NCBI GenBank assembly: GCA_963555705.1
Contig: OY743187.1
Location: forward strand, 12,166,133 to 12,230,132
DNA from: Ligustrum vulgare
Lineage: Eukaryota; Streptophyta; Magnoliopsida; Lamiales; Oleaceae
Length of the DNA stretch: 64,000 nucleotides
Reading direction: 5' to 3'
A program made the translations under genes and the position numbers. Under the pieces are notes generated by a model. It was not told where the DNA came from. It did no database searches and saw only the letters and a program-made list of their open reading frames with translations. Below are positions 32,956-47,993 of this stretch, one piece after another. The stretch's first letter is position 1, and the number at the start of each line of letters is the position of its first letter.

Positions 32956-33975
32956 TAGGGTTGGCGTTTCGATTTTCGGTTCGATTATTGAAGGAACCGG
33001 AACCGAACTCAAGAATCGAATGATTTCGATTCGGATTCGGTTTCAGTTATTTTTCGTTTCTCTTGTTAAAAAATTCAAAATTGAGCAAACGTGAAAATGT
33101 GTACAAAAACAAATAAGTGTTTGAGTCAAAATTTATCAAAATATTCAAATTGAATATATTCGAGTTCTAAAGATACTAAGGACATTTATAATATTAAATA
33201 TATCATAGCTGACAACTAGAAAAGTAGTACTTCACCTCATGTTTTTTAATGTACTACTTATATTGGAATGTCATGATCATCTATCTAGACTAAAATATTA
33301 AATGATAATGATGATATATATACACTTTTGTCATAATATAAAACAATTTACCTCATTTAAATCTAGATAGTAAATATACTTCGAAGATAAAAATAATTTC
33401 TAACGAACTCTTTCAGACTTCAATGTCAAACAACAATTCACTAATGCATATTATAATGAACTCTTACATCAGATTTCAATGTCAAACATCAATTCACTAA
33501 TGCACATCCACAAAAGTCACATACATGTCAAACCACACATCATTTCTGAAATTAGTTCAGAACATATCAAAACAACTGTCATTACCTTAATTTGTAAATA
33601 TTGCACCAAAAAGAAGCACTAAATCAGTGCAAGTGAGAGACCAAACATCCAATCTTCTAAAATTGGTGCTCAAAATTCATCCAAGATGCAACATGATATG
33701 AATGATTCAACAATTATCATAATACATTTAAATAAGTTGGTTTTTACACTTTGTCATGTAAAGTAACACAAAGTGTCAAAAATGTCATGTGAGTTTAATT
33801 TTAAAATTAAGAATGTTTAGTTCTTGGATCGATTTTCGGTTTTTAAATAGGAACCAATCGGTTTTCGGTTTCGATTTTCATTTTTTTCCTAAAGAATCGA
33901 TCGGTTTTGGTTTTTTTTCGTTCTGTTTTGATTCCGATTCGATTATATTGGTTCCGAATATTTTATCCATCCCTG
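32956..33975. mobile_element. Non-autonomous hAT-type DNA transposon, 1020 bp
   Basis: The ends read TAGGGTTGG at the left and CCATCCCTG at the right, matching hAT-type short inverted termini (AGGG-TGG). An 8-bp duplication flanks it with one mismatch: ATTCTATA (32948-32955) and ATTCTCTA (33976-33983). Subterminal regions are rich in CGGTTTTCGGTTTCGATTTT-like repeats on opposite strands. There is no transposase frame; the 74-codon frame near 33789 is an artefact of the repeats. Confidence 0.7.
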
Positions 33976-33983
33976 ATTCTCTA

Positions 33984-34149
33984 TCTCATTTCTTGAAAAA
34001 TAAAATAAAATAATAAAATCAAACAAAATAAAATGCAAAAACAAGGCTTATATTACTCTGTCAAGGTGGTGTTCCTTTTTTAGCTGCTTTACTGCAGTTA
34101 GTGATAGGCACGCCTGGCAGGCAACTCACCATCATTCCCTCCACCTCCC
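33984..34149 (+). promoter_or_regulatory. Proximal promoter region of the villin gene
   Basis: This is the stretch between the hAT element and the CT-rich leader. The hAT element thus ends within about 200 bases of the presumed transcription start. No clear TATA box was found. Confidence 0.35.
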
Positions 34150-34355
34150 CCACACACTTTCCTCTCCTTTCTCTCTCTCACTCACTAAAACAAAAATAAA
34201 TTCTTCCTGTATCAAAATTCTCCGTTTTTTCCTCTCTCCTTCAGAACCCCCCCCTTTCAATTTTTTTTTTTTTTTTTTTGGTAAAACTATTAGATTAATT
34301 TGTGATTAGATTGGATCGGTTTGAGTTTGGTTCCCAATTAATTTCATCGAGAAAG
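34150..34355 (+). other. VLN4: Noncoding first exon (5' UTR) of the villin gene
   Basis: A CT-rich block (CTCTCCTTTCTCTCTCTCAC) of the kind seen at plant transcription starts leads to TTTCATCGAGAAAG, then GTAATTAG as a good donor at 34356. The next acceptor is TTGTTTCAG at 36140, placing the ATG in exon 2. The 5' end is not fixed. Intron 1 (34356-36140) has no coding sequence. Confidence 0.55.
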
Positions 34356-36185
34356 GTAATTAGCATACAAATAATCCACCACCTATCTCTCTGTTTCTGT
34401 TTTTTTCACCATTTGCTTTGTAATTATTACTTTTCTGGATGAATATTTGTGTTGGGGTGTGTTCGATGTTATGCGTTTGTACTGGGAATGAATTCCTATG
34501 TTATGGGAAGAATTAATTTAATTTGAATGTATTTTTCTTTGTATATTTTTAATTTTTTATTGCATACTGGGACCAGGGAATTCTTTCTTTCATTTGAATT
34601 TGGGATTTAGAATTTCAAGATAACTGAACTGAGTGAAAGGAAAAACGGATATCTGTGAGCTGAGTGAATCAGCCTATCTATTAGTATTAGATTGCCAATG
34701 AGGCATGATTTTGTATAATTGTACTAAGAATGAATACAATTTTCTTTATATCAGCTGATTTACGACTTTGTTATCTAATTTATTGTTTATGAAAATCTCT
34801 CCTTCCCTCCTCTTGGGGAGGAGTTGGAAGAAATTGTTTATCACAAGGAGTGAAATGTGATTTCCGTGTATGTGATTTCCGTGTATCTAATTTGATCACA
34901 ATAAATCTGAAGCTATTTAAGTTAAGTTAGAATTTGAATTACTATGAGAAAGTTGTGACTTTAGATAGTTCATTCAGCCCCAAAGTGAAGTTTGTACCAA
35001 TCTTACACTTTCACGGCAGTGGGACATTATATAGAGCACATAATGGGCACGTTGGAAAGAACCAAGTGGGGCATACTGTTCCGTCCCAATTGACACGAAA
35101 GCATGATAAATAGAAGGAAGCTAAACTCTTAACTGATTGAGAACATTACATGGGAAAGGAGAATGAACTGCGAAGAGATTGTCGTATGAGACAATGTCAG
35201 AATAACTTGAAGCATGGAGGAAGATGTATAAGTAGCAATTTTCTTTGGTTCTTACAAATGAAATGGGCTCAGATAGCGTTCTTTCAGAAGTTTATTAGTT
35301 GTTTACATGAGTGGAATATTCCACAAATTTTGTTTTCGTGGTTGCTTTTAGGGTAAAGAATATACTAATTCTCCAAAGGAAAGATTTAGCCTTGGCCCTT
35401 GTGTAGTTCTGTTAGTAGGAACTATGATTATGACTAATCTTTAAGCAGGAGATTTTTCTCTTTAGCCTGGAAAGAGTCATGGAGCTTTTGCTTTCTAACA
35501 TTTGGAATTCCTTCTTTGCAAAGAAACGTTGATTAATAGTAAGAGACAATTATTCAGACGCTCTAAGGTGGTTGCTTATCAGTTTATTAGACAAGCACCC
35601 CTCTCTAAAAATTATAGATACACTTCATTTTGCATAACCGGTTTTTCTCTTTTTATTCTTATTCTTATGAGATTACTTTTTTTTTCTTTTTCTACAAGGA
35701 CTTAAAAGCCTTGACTACAGTAAAGGGGGAGTATAGAATGCAAAACAAATTCAGGAATCAGGCTTTGAAAAGATTAGAGGGTATTTGTGTAATAGTCAGT
35801 TACATCGGGGAGTTTTTTCTGTAATATTCTTTAATATTATTTTTTTGCTTACCACAGCTGATTCACACTAGATCAATATGAACTTTTCAATTCCTTTATT
35901 ATATTTCTTTGTTTTTGTGTATATTTTTGTTTTACTCCAGCTTCTCAATTTAGAAGCTTACTACTCTTTTGAGTGACATCACATGTTAGTTTATGAGACA
36001 ATGTATTGTCTCCAATCTGTTTGATGCTTATACCTGTTTAGTATTATTATCGCTCCTTTCCTACATTTTTTTTTTCCCTTCTGTCATGTTGTTTTGTACT
36101 CAGCTAATGACCATTGAAGGTCTGCGTGGTCTTGTTTCAGGTAGAAGTTGAATATAGGCAACTTTGAAGAAGTCAGCCAAACAGC

Positions 36186-39100
36186 ATGTCTGTCTCAATG
36201 AGAGATTTGGATCCAGCTTTCCACGGGGCAGGACAGAAGGCGTATCCTTATGATTTTTTTTTAGATTTAAAGTAGTGCCTAATAGGAGATAAAATTTGAT
36301 TGCAAAAAGCAACCAATAGCAACTGCAGATGTTACTGCAATTACATTTTCCATTTTCTCGAATCTGTATATATTCTTAGAGAAAGTTATTCCTTTTATTC
36401 CTTGACTTTGCATAGTGGCATTGAGATATGGCGGATTGAAAATTTCAAACCAGTCCCAGTCCCAAAATCTTTACATGGCAAATTTTTTACAGGCGATTCC
36501 TATGTGATTCTTAAGGTAATTTATCATGGTGTCTTTTTTGCATTATAAACTTGGCCTTTTGCATTTCATTGTGGAGACCAAGTTAGAACTGTAAAAGTTA
36601 ATTTTGAAGTTCAAGTAACATGTAACATTTTGTGATCATGGATTTCTCTGTTTGTGTTACTTCTCTATTATTTTATGTTTTTGCTTTTTTACTATAGTGA
36701 TTTTCAGCTGCCCCGTGACGTAATGCGTTATAAGCTACTTTATTTTCTTATTCAGAATTTATAGTATTACCCATATTTCATTCTGGATCTCTGTCTGTAT
36801 TGCTTCTTGTCAAATTTGCTTTTTTCTGGTCTAATAATTTTCACCTGAATGAATTAATTCAGTGACCCAACAGTATTGGGTCAAATTTATTTCAGTGAAA
36901 CCACTAATCTTCTTCCTGCAGACCACTGCCCTGAAAAGTGGCGCCTTGCATCATGATATTCATTATTGGCTCGGAAAAGATACTAGTGAAGTAAGTATTT
37001 AACCCAATTTATCAATTTAGAATTTGTACATATTGTTATTGATTTCGAAATGCTGCTGGATGTAGGATGAAGCTGGCACTGTAGCCATCAAGACTATTGA
37101 ATTAGATGCAGCTCTTGGGGAACGAGCTGTTCAATACCGTGAAGTACAAGGGCATGAAACAGAGAAGTTCCTTTCCTATTTTAAGCCATGTATAATACCT
37201 CAAGATGGTGGAGTTGCTTCAGGCTTCAAGCATATGGAGGCCGAAGAACATAAAACTCGCTTGTATGTATGCAAAGGAAAGCATGTTGTTCACGTGAAAG
37301 AGGTAAGTTTTATGTTCTTCTCACACTTCCTAGTGATGGTTCATCATACAAATCTTTTTACTATCAGCTTCTTATATCTTGGACAGGTGTCGTTTGCTCG
37401 ATCTTCACTCAGTCATGATGACATCTTTATTCTCGATACCAAGTCTAAAATTTTTCAGTTCAATGGCTCCAACTCATGCATTCAAGAGAGGGCTAAAGCA
37501 CTGGAAGTTGTTCAGTTCATTAAAGATACATATCATGATGGAAAGTGTGAAGTAGCAGCCATTGGTAACTATACTGCTAATTGAGTGATTAAATGTTAAT
37601 TCTTAAATGACCATTGCATTATAGTTTCTTTATTTCTACTGTGCAGAGGATGGAAAATTGATGGCTGATGCTGACACTGGTGAGTTCTGGGGTTTGTTTG
37701 GCGGTTTTGCTCCACTTCCAAGGAAAACAAATAATGAGCCTAGGAGCATTGACGATGTTCCTACTAAGCTTTTCCGGTAATTAATTTCTGTCATTCACAT
37801 TGCTTTCTATGATCTCTTCCTTGTGTAGTTTATTAGTTATACTCTTCATGCTTTATTGCATTTAAAGAATCAAATTGAGATATAAGAAGTTTATATTCTA
37901 TGTCAATAGTTTTTTCTAGACGCTGTGCCCAGGAAAAGATTGGTTTTATTGGATTGTAATACAATAATATAAACATTACAACGAACTCAAAGATAAATCT
38001 GCCGATGGACATTTATTCCCCTTTTCTTTATTCTCTTTGAGTGATATTTGGTCTGGGTGCAGATGTTCCAGGAGAGTACATAACTATAACATTTGTATTC
38101 TTTCTTGGATTGGTAGTATAGATAACTGCTGTGAACTCATTGATAGTTGATACACAGTATAAATACATTTTCACTGATATGCCACCTGTCCTTATGAAAG
38201 AGTTGACGGAAATTTTCTAATTTATAGATGTTCAATATAATTTCCACGATAATAATTGTTCTATTTGAGGAACAATGAATTAGTACATGTCAGTTTTGAC
38301 AACCCGTGTTTTCTTTTCAAGTGTTGACAAGGGACAAGCAGAACCTGTTGAAGCTGAATCTTTGACAAGGGAGTTGCTAGACACAAATAGATGCTATATT
38401 CTTGATTGCGGGATTGAAGTCTTTGTTTGGATGGGGAGAAATACTTCTCTTGAGGAAAGGAAAGCTACAAGTGGCACTGTCGATGTAATTCTAGTTGCTT
38501 TGGTTGCTGCTCGAGGTTTTTAATCTTGATTTTTGGTCCATATTCTTCTTCACCGTCTTACACTGACCTCCACTATATAGGAATTACTGCGCAGTCTTGA
38601 TAGACCCAAATCTCATGTAATCCGAGTAATTGAGGGGTTTGAGACAGTGATGTTCCGCTCGAAGTTTGACAATTGGCCACAGTCGACAAATGTGACAGTA
38701 TCTGAGGATGGTAGAGGAAAGGTTGCTGGTTAGTAATTGATATAGTAGATCAGTGCTGCTCACTTTCAAATCAACTCATATGCAATATATGTATTTTTAC
38801 TTAAAAAAGATTTTGTGTTTTGATGATTATCCCAAAATTTCTCTTCTCATCCATATGAATTCTTATCATTGTACTTCACTTCATGCTTTCCAGCACTTCT
38901 AAAGCGGCAAGGGGTTAATGTGAAGGGTCTTCTGAAAGCGGAATCTCCCAAGGAGGAACCTCAGCCACATATAGATTGCACAGGAAATCTACAGGTGCAG
39001 AGGATATATTTGCTACCAATCCAGCAATGAATCGGGTGCTACATATAGTGTGTTAGAGTAGATGGCTTCTTTATGATTTCTCACTAACTGTATTAAGAAG

Positions 39101-42100
39101 TATACATTTTAATAAGAAAAAGCATGATGAAGTATGATATCATTTTTTTAAAAGGTTATAGCATAAATTGAATATAAGCCCCTGTTTGAACCCATTTTCT
39201 ATAAACTCATTTTCAACCACACATCTTACAATAAAATATTTTGCTCGTAAATCCAAAAAAATCTTACTTTTTAACAACACATTCTCCAAAAATTCACTAT
39301 TCTTAAACTCATTTTCAACAATAAATGGGTCTCTAACATTGGCTAAATTCCAAAGTAAAAAGAAAAATGAAGGGAATTTACCAGTGCTTGTCGTATCATT
39401 GACCGCAAACTATCTATCCTGGGTTAATTTGTTTCATTCTGAGCAACTGTACTCAGATGTACCTAAAGTTACGAGCTCAGTAGTCTTCACCTAGCTGCAG
39501 CTGTCAACTCCGAGTAATGCTCCCTTATACGTGCAAAGAATGAGATCATGCATATGTGAGTTTGTACTATTTTGGAAAAATGTTCACAAAGAAATTCAGG
39601 GAACTTAGCAATAACATAGAAAGGTTTTCATGAGGCAAACAGGGTGAACCAGAAAGCATTTGAGATGAAAAGTGAATATAAAGCAAGAGGGTATAGTAGG
39701 AGAAGAGTTTGTGTTCTACTTATCCTTAAAACTGGCTGGTGAGGGGAGGGTGATCCTGCAGTTATAAGCTTCCAAGCCTAACTTTAGCTTAGCAATGCAG
39801 GCTGCTAGTAATTACAATCCATGCCTGCTTTCAGAACTGAAGCCTTTTAGGCTAGTATAACTAGCTGAGTGACTTCATGAAACTAGTCTTCTATAGGAAG
39901 TAGACTTCTCCAGGTTTCTCATTCGCTGCTCGGGCTATCTTGTGAGGGGTGCTTGATTTTGATACTGATTGTTATAAATACATTGGGAAGAATCACCTCA
40001 AAAACTGGCGTGTAAGGAGAGAGAGCCGAAATGATGATAAGCTCACAACCCAATCCTTTAACTCAGGGTCTTCACAATTTCTTTATAAAATGTTTGACAA
40101 ACATTTAGAAGGAATTTTGAAGTCTCAAGATTTTTTGCTTGAGTCCAGATCTGTCAAATGGTATTTAGACACGTCTTAATCACTTTTTGAGTCAAGATGC
40201 TTCTTCAGCAAGGAAATTGTCTGGCCACAGTTTTTTCTGTTGTTTAATAATTTATCATATACTTTGTATTTGAACTAAATCCTGTGACTTATGAATCTCA
40301 GTATATTTCTTAATTGATAATTTATTTATTTTCACAATTCTAGGTTTGGCATGTGAATGGCCACAAGAAGACTCTTCTTCCAGCTTCGGATCAGTCAAAG
40401 TTTTACAGTGGAGATTGTTATATTTTTCACTATTCTTATCCTGGAGAAGAAAAAGAGGAACATTTAATTGGGACATGGTTCGGAAAGCGAAGTATAGAGG
40501 TGAAGAAGTCTTCAGTTGTTTTTTTTTTTTCCTTTCTATTTTTCTGTTCTGATTGGAGATTGCTTTAATTTCTTGTACTTGCGAGGAATTTCATCAGTCT
40601 TGACTACTGGAAAGAATTTTAGTAATACTTGAATACATTATTTAGCATCCTGGACCAAGTGTAGAAAAATTCAGAAAAAGATGACTTTTCATCATGAATT
40701 GCATTATTCATGAAATAATTAGATGAGAATTATCTGAACCTGGAAATCGGTATAAAATTGAAGATAAAGATGCCCCAAGAGATTCCTTGGATTGACTTCA
40801 GAATAAGACATTAATTTCTTAGTTCTAGTAAACTTCTGCATAGTTGAAGATGTTTGAAACCAAGACTTGCATGAGAAAATGTACCCGGCTCGTCATTTTA
40901 CCTAACAAATTATAAGTATTTTCCATATCTTCTAATCCCAGTGTTTGCACTTGTAAAATTATTTTCCTCACATACCTCCATTTCCTCCCCTAAATAAAAG
41001 AGAAAAAACAAGACACTGAAAAATATAAAAGTAAATGAAGAATACATAGATTACATCCGTATTATAGTAAGTTTCTCAGGACTTTGGGGGTGGGATCTTC
41101 CTCATCTACCCTATGAATTCACTCGTGTGTTGAAGTTAGTCCAATAAAACCATTATTGGAGTTACCTCTCACCAGTGGAATATTTTTGTGCATTCTTGGA
41201 ACAAACTTGGCTAGCCAATTCCAGATTCACTCCGTTCCACAAAGATATGCTTGTTTTTCTTTTTTGTTCGTTCCAAATTATAGACCACTTTATTTGTTGA
41301 GAATACATTAATGTCTTAATTTTTTAATATACCCTTATTTAATATGCATTGTAATCAACAAATACGAACGGAGCATAATTCAATGTAGGGGTATATTAGG
41401 TAACATTTAAGTAAATTTATAGTTTAAAAATATATTAATTATGTTTTTTTAATCTTTGTGAAAATATAAAACGAGCATATCTTTATGGGACGGAGGGAGT
41501 ACAAGATACAAAAATATCATCTATTCTCGGTATTAAAAGGGTTACAATCAGTTATTTATTTATTTTTGGCATATAACTTTCCTTATTTGTCCTTCACTGC
41601 CCTGTTGGGGGGAAAAACAACAAACAAAATAACCTAAAAAAATGATCTTTATTGAACATTTATTGATGGAATCACTAATTATGTAAATTATGCATTATAG
41701 GAAGACAGAATCTCGGCAATTTCACAAGCAAGCAAGATGGCCGAGTCGCTGAAGTTCTTACCTGCTCAGGTACATCAGCTATCTCGATAACTTACTGTAA
41801 TTTAGTTTGATTGTTAACTTCTGTTTTAAGATTCTTATTTACAGTTTAGTATTGTGGATCTCTAGGCTCGTATATATGAAGGAAACGAACCGATCCAGTT
41901 CTTTGCCATCTTTCAGAGCTTTATCGTCCTTAAGGTTTGGAAGTACTACAACTGCTTAGAACAGATTCCATGGAATTCATTTACCTCTAATTCTCCGTTT
42001 GGTAGACTTGTTTATAAACAAGTTTATGAACAACACATTTCCCAAACCATTTTTTAGCCACACACATTTTCCTAAATCACTGTTCAACCACATATGTTAC

Positions 42101-45100
42101 CTTGAAAACTTCACATTCTTTTTAAAAAAAATTAAAATTAAAATTACCAAACAGAAAGTAATTTATCATGCATATATCTCTTGTTAATATCACTGGCTGT
42201 TATTGTTAAATTTCTGCATATGTCGACAGGGTGGCCTTAGTGAAGGATACAAGAATTACATAGCAGAGAAAGAAATTCCGGATGACACGTATACAGAGGA
42301 TGGGCTTGCATTATTTCGAGTACAGGGTACTGGACCTGATAATATGCAAGCAATTCAAGTCGAACCTGTAAGTGCAGTGTCAAATTATTTCATCTCCCTC
42401 ACATGATGTGTGGCTGGTAGTTGGTTCTGGGCACCTCAAACATATCTTTGTATTATCTTGCAAATCTGTAGACATTCACTGTGTCCTTTTTAGTTTTGGT
42501 TTACTGGTGAGCTCCATGATTTTGAAGAACTATTGCTATCTATCTAGTAGTGTTTCCATTGGAAGTTGCAAGCTTAGATTCATAGTTCTCTGATGTAAGG
42601 TGGTTTTACGTTCTTTAATTTGATGCTTACTACATTCTTCTTCTAGGGCATTAAATTGGCTATTTTGTTGAGTTTATTAATAGTATCTGGTATTGAAGAA
42701 TTGACGTTTGAGGCACTGATGGGAATGACGTTAAGTCACTTTAGGTACCTTGTCAAGTAAATTTAAATAATAGTGCACGTGATGGAGGTTTTGGGTTTTA
42801 GGCTAAATGGATGTAGCCCCTATTTGACGTTTTGTTTAAAAAGAGTTTATTTGAAATGAATAATGATTTTTAGGAGAATGTGTGGTTAAAAAGTAGGAAA
42901 TATTTTTTGGATTTATGTGTAATATTATTTTATTGATAAATGTGTGGTTGAAAAGAAAAGAGAGAAAAATTTGTTAAAAACTTAAAGGGGGCAAAACAGG
43001 GCTGCAGTGAAGTCTTCTACATATAGTTTGTTAAACTGTCATAATCATTGGGGAAAGAACACCTCTTTTTGGAAAGTCCAGGCTCCAGAGGATCTTAATG
43101 GATCCAGTTTTCTTTTCTATTAAGCCCTTGTTTGATGGAGATTAAACTTTGATTTTGAATATATTCTGATAGAAGTTGATGAAGTGTGTAGTTGAAAAGC
43201 TACGAGTCCCATGAAATATGTGATTGAATTGATTGTTGACTTTAACTTAGATTAAAATTTGGATTTTAATTTGTACCAAACACGGGCTAATTCTTATCAT
43301 GGAGGGCCTCAGAAAATGCATGCAGAATGTCTTTGTTGGAGGAGTAGGAGTACCAGGCTAGCTTAAAATCTGAAACATTATCTATATCAGTCTGTCTTTT
43401 GCATATAACACCATATCCTTTGTGATGCTGCCATGATAGTATCTTTGCTATGTTCTATTTAGTTTGCGTTCATGTCTGTGCTTTTAGGCTTGACGGGAAG
43501 GAAAGTGACTTGATTAAGGAAGTTGGATAATCATGAAAGTCTGGAAGCTAATTGTTGTAGGACGAGTATTTTACCCACTAATATATGGGGATGCCCTTGA
43601 GATCTGATTATGCATTTGTGGAAGTGTGGAATCCGTTACACTATAGAACACGACATTCAAGTCCAATAGTTGGACCTAACTAGAATCTACCAAAGATGAA
43701 AATATATTTTAGTGAAGAGATTTTAGTTATTAATCTCAATGTCACCCCCAAACGGGGAGTGCCCAGCTTAACAAAGACATGAGTTGGTTGACAGACAACC
43801 AGGCAATGCAAGAAAAGTAAGGATGATCGACCAGAAAAGGCAGGAATTCGAAAGACGGAACACACAATGAAACTAAATATAGGATGAACCAAGGGTGGAC
43901 CCAGTGGCTGCGAGGACGGCCGACTGCTCGTGCTGGATCTACCAAAATTTGTTTTTTGGCTTAAAATTAGGTTAAAAAAAAAATTCCCTTACCCTTAAGC
44001 TACTGCTCTTGCTGACTCAAAATCCTGGATTCGCCAATCAGATTCGGCAAGTCTAGCTAGCAACTCTTGCAAGAAATCAGCTCAGATGCTAAAGTCTTAG
44101 GTGGACTTTTTTTTAAACTCCATCTTGCAAGACTCTGTGTATTGCCAAGCACATATTAGCAATTATAATGGAGAGAGCTATTATTGCAATCATTCTTTTC
44201 ATATGTTGACAGAAACTTGTTAATGATTAGAACTTTCAATTTTAAGATTCTCTATATTTCGACACATTTACTTTACACTCATAGGACTATTACTATAAGG
44301 GAAAATTAACTCTCTTTCTTAACTAAACACGTCATTTCTTCCAAAAATAATTTAGCCTCTGTTTGATTGTCATTCTTTTTAACCTATTTTTCTATGGTAT
44401 TCAATTTTAACCACATTTTAACAATAAAATATTCTACACATAAACCAAATCTTTTCTCTCATTTTCAACAACAAAATATCCTATCGGTCACTATGCAAAA
44501 CTCTTTTTTTGCCAAATAATTACAATCAAATAGAGGCTGAGTCCATAGACATTTCGGTAAACAGAACTTTTAATCTCTACTAACGGTTTTAACATCTCAA
44601 ACCCTTGGCAAGCCGCCTGGAATCATTCTACATTATAAAACCTCAGTACCTTGTCTAGAAGTGTTAAAATTTCCCCTCTGATTTGGTGCAATACCTTTTA
44701 AGTTTTATATCCTCTTTGACTCTGGTACGTATAATGCAGGACATACAAGTAGTGTTGTTTTAGGTTAATATGTTCTGAGATAATCTTCTTTTAGCCTGAT
44801 GTGTTTGTGATTAAAGTCTATGCAAAATTCTCAAATGAAACAATTTGTCCATGTCCGATGAAGTTTCTTTCCTTGCCAAATGACTTAAATTATATTAGCA
44901 GAATATAATTATGATTCAGTTATGCAATCATTGCAATGTGCAAATGATGCAATTTCCCCATGTATGATATGATGAAGTTAATTGTCATGCAGACTACTTA
45001 AATTAGACTTCTGCCAAGCATTCCACATAAAGGAGAATAAACCTGGGGGGTGAAGGGGCAGTTACCTTATTGTCCCACCACATTCATTAAGCATGATATT

Positions 45101-47925
45101 GAGAAAATTCAAATATTTTTTTAATGAACTTCCCTTCAATTTCAACCCCGCTGATCGATAAAAGTTTGATAAATCAGTATTAACACCCTTAACTTTGGAA
45201 TTACATTTTTTTCTTTTTTTCTTTTCAAAAATATTTCTAGCCCCTGTTCCATTGAAATGAAAACAAACTTTTAGTAGATTTTGATAAAAGTTGATGGAAC
45301 GTGGGGTTAAAAAGTTGTGGTTCCCATGAAATGTGTGATTAAAATTAATTGTTGACTTTGATTTAGTTCTTAATTCAATTTTTTAGTTGAACCAAGGGTA
45401 TAGTGTAACAACAATTATTTAGGCTTTTCCTTATTGGTGGAAAGAGATTCTATTTTCTTAGATCATCCCTGGTTCAAAGATATTAATTCAATTTTTTAGC
45501 TGAACCAAGGGTATAGTGTAACAACAATTATTTAGGCTTTTCCTTATTGGTGGAAGGAGATTCTATTTTCTTAGATCATCCCTGCTTCAACATTTGTGAA
45601 ACAATATAGCATCTTAAATATTTGTAAATGAATCATTTTTTCTTATCTAATAATTCTGTACACATGAGTAATGAGTCTGAATTTACCTTATGGTATAATC
45701 ATTTATTTGCTTCAAACTCATTGAAAAAGGGAAGGAACTTTTCTTTTTAGAGACAGGTCATTTAACCATGACAATGATTGGTTTCAGTTTCGTGATTGTT
45801 AGCATTCATCCTTTTTTCCATTTTCCACTTCCGTTCATCCCTGTATATGTTCCACAAATTTATTGTTCTCCATCTATTTTACCCGCTCTAATTCTCTATT
45901 TATACATCCAAGGGGGTATGAATTCTTTATTAAATCAAATTGAATTCAGGTGGCAACATCTTTGAATTCCTCCTACTGTTATATATTACATAGTGGCTCC
46001 TCTGTCTTCACTTGGTATGGAAACCTTACAACACCTGAAGACCTGGAACTCGTTGAGAGGCAGCTGGATCTTATAAAGGTCTGTTATTGGCTTAGTGTTA
46101 TGATTATGAATTTTCTTCCCAGTAAAGAGATTTCAGATATTGAATGTTTCGACTTGTCGAAACCTATGTATACATTGTATTCAGATATTACCATACTACC
46201 AATCTTCAGCATTTGTGCATCTTAGAGTTTCCTGTCAAATAATGCTAACCATTAAGCACAGAAGATGTCTGAAGTCTCTTTTTCTGGAAACTTAATATTT
46301 TTATTTAGTATTTGTTGCCTTACCTTTGTCTTATGCTAGTCAAAATTTGTACTTTCAGCCAAATACGCAATCCAGACTACAAAAGGAAGGTGCGGAAACT
46401 GAACAGTTCTGGGATTTGTTAGGTGGAAAATCGGAATACCTGAGCCAGAAAATTTCAAGACATGCTGAAGCTGATCCTCATCTATTCTCTTGCTCCTTCT
46501 TGAAGGGTATGAAAAATATCTTCTTAATTCATTATGCATTTTAATTATTAATTTCATGTCTCTCTTCTGGATCATGCTAACTGGGTTTGTTCTTTCATTT
46601 TGTCATTCTATTGTGCCTGAATTTCATGTTGTCTTCAGGAGATTTAAAGGTGCGCATTTTCCGTTCATCTTCTTATTCCCTAGAAAGCTAACAGCAATAC
46701 AATTTAGTTAAGACTTTCAGTTTTGTACTTGTGCTCCCCCCCCCCCCCCCCCCCCCCAATATTAATAAAAAATATGAATACAGGGAAACAGCATTGTTTG
46801 TCATTTGATGTTTTGGCATTGTCACTAACCAAGCTTTTTTTTTTCCCTATTAGATTGTCCTCTACAATGTTGAATATGATTATTTATTTCAGGTTTCAGA
46901 GATATATAATTTCAACCAGGATGATCTAATGACTGAAGATATATTTATTCTGGACTGTCATTCAGACATTTATGTTTGGGTTGGACAACAGGTTGAGGCC
47001 AAGGATAAGATGAATGCTTTGAGTATTGGAGAGGTATGTGTTGACTTGCTTTACTATTGGAAATACGAATTACTACTTGGACTTCGCAATGACATCTTGT
47101 GAAAATCACATGGGTTGTTACTTTTTTAAGTTTTTCCAACTCAGTTTAGGTCTATAAATTTAATTGGCACAAACGAATGACAATTCTTTTCTTCAATTGA
47201 TTCAGTAGAATTTATACATGACTTGAACTAGTTGGAAATTGCCACCAGAAATTCTACTCTGGTTGCATGTTCTTGGTGCTTAAGATGGTCGACAAGTTGC
47301 TCATGTGATCTTTTCACCTGTTGCTCATTTCAACAGAAATTCCTAGAGCGCGATTTTCTTCTTGAAAAATTATCTCTTCAAGCTCCAATATATATTGTTA
47401 TGGAGGGGAGCGAGCCAACCTTTTTTACTCGATTTTTCTCTTGGGACTCAACAAAATCTGCCGTAAGTGATTTCTCTATTTAATATGATGAATTTCTGGG
47501 CTTTCATAAGATACTTAGATACTTCATATGACTGCAGATGCATGGGAACTCCTTCCAAAGAAAACTTGCTATAGTTAAACATGGGGGCACTCCAATGGTG
47601 GATGTAAGTTTCTTTTCCTTTGTTCTTTCCTCCATATTCTTTCGAGACACAATTTATATATCTACGTGTCATTCTCATTAATTTTGTTTTGCAATGCCAA
47701 CCGAAATGATTATATCTGCCAATTTGTGTTTAGTTTTGTGTGATAAATTATATCAGACAACAGATCATTCAATGCACTAAGATGTTGGAGTATATAATTT
47801 CACTAGAAAAAAATGTTAGGGCATGGTTATGGAAGTGCAAGTGATGTCATATTCTTTACTGTATCAATTGCAAAGTTTTGTATGTTACGTTACACATCGC
47901 GTTGTCCAATTTTCTTATTGTGCCA

Positions 47926-47993
<68 letters not shown>

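Noticed and set aside
39949..40179. 76-codon plus-strand frame in a villin intron
   Set aside because: It lies between coding exons in an intron and matches no villin or known protein segment.
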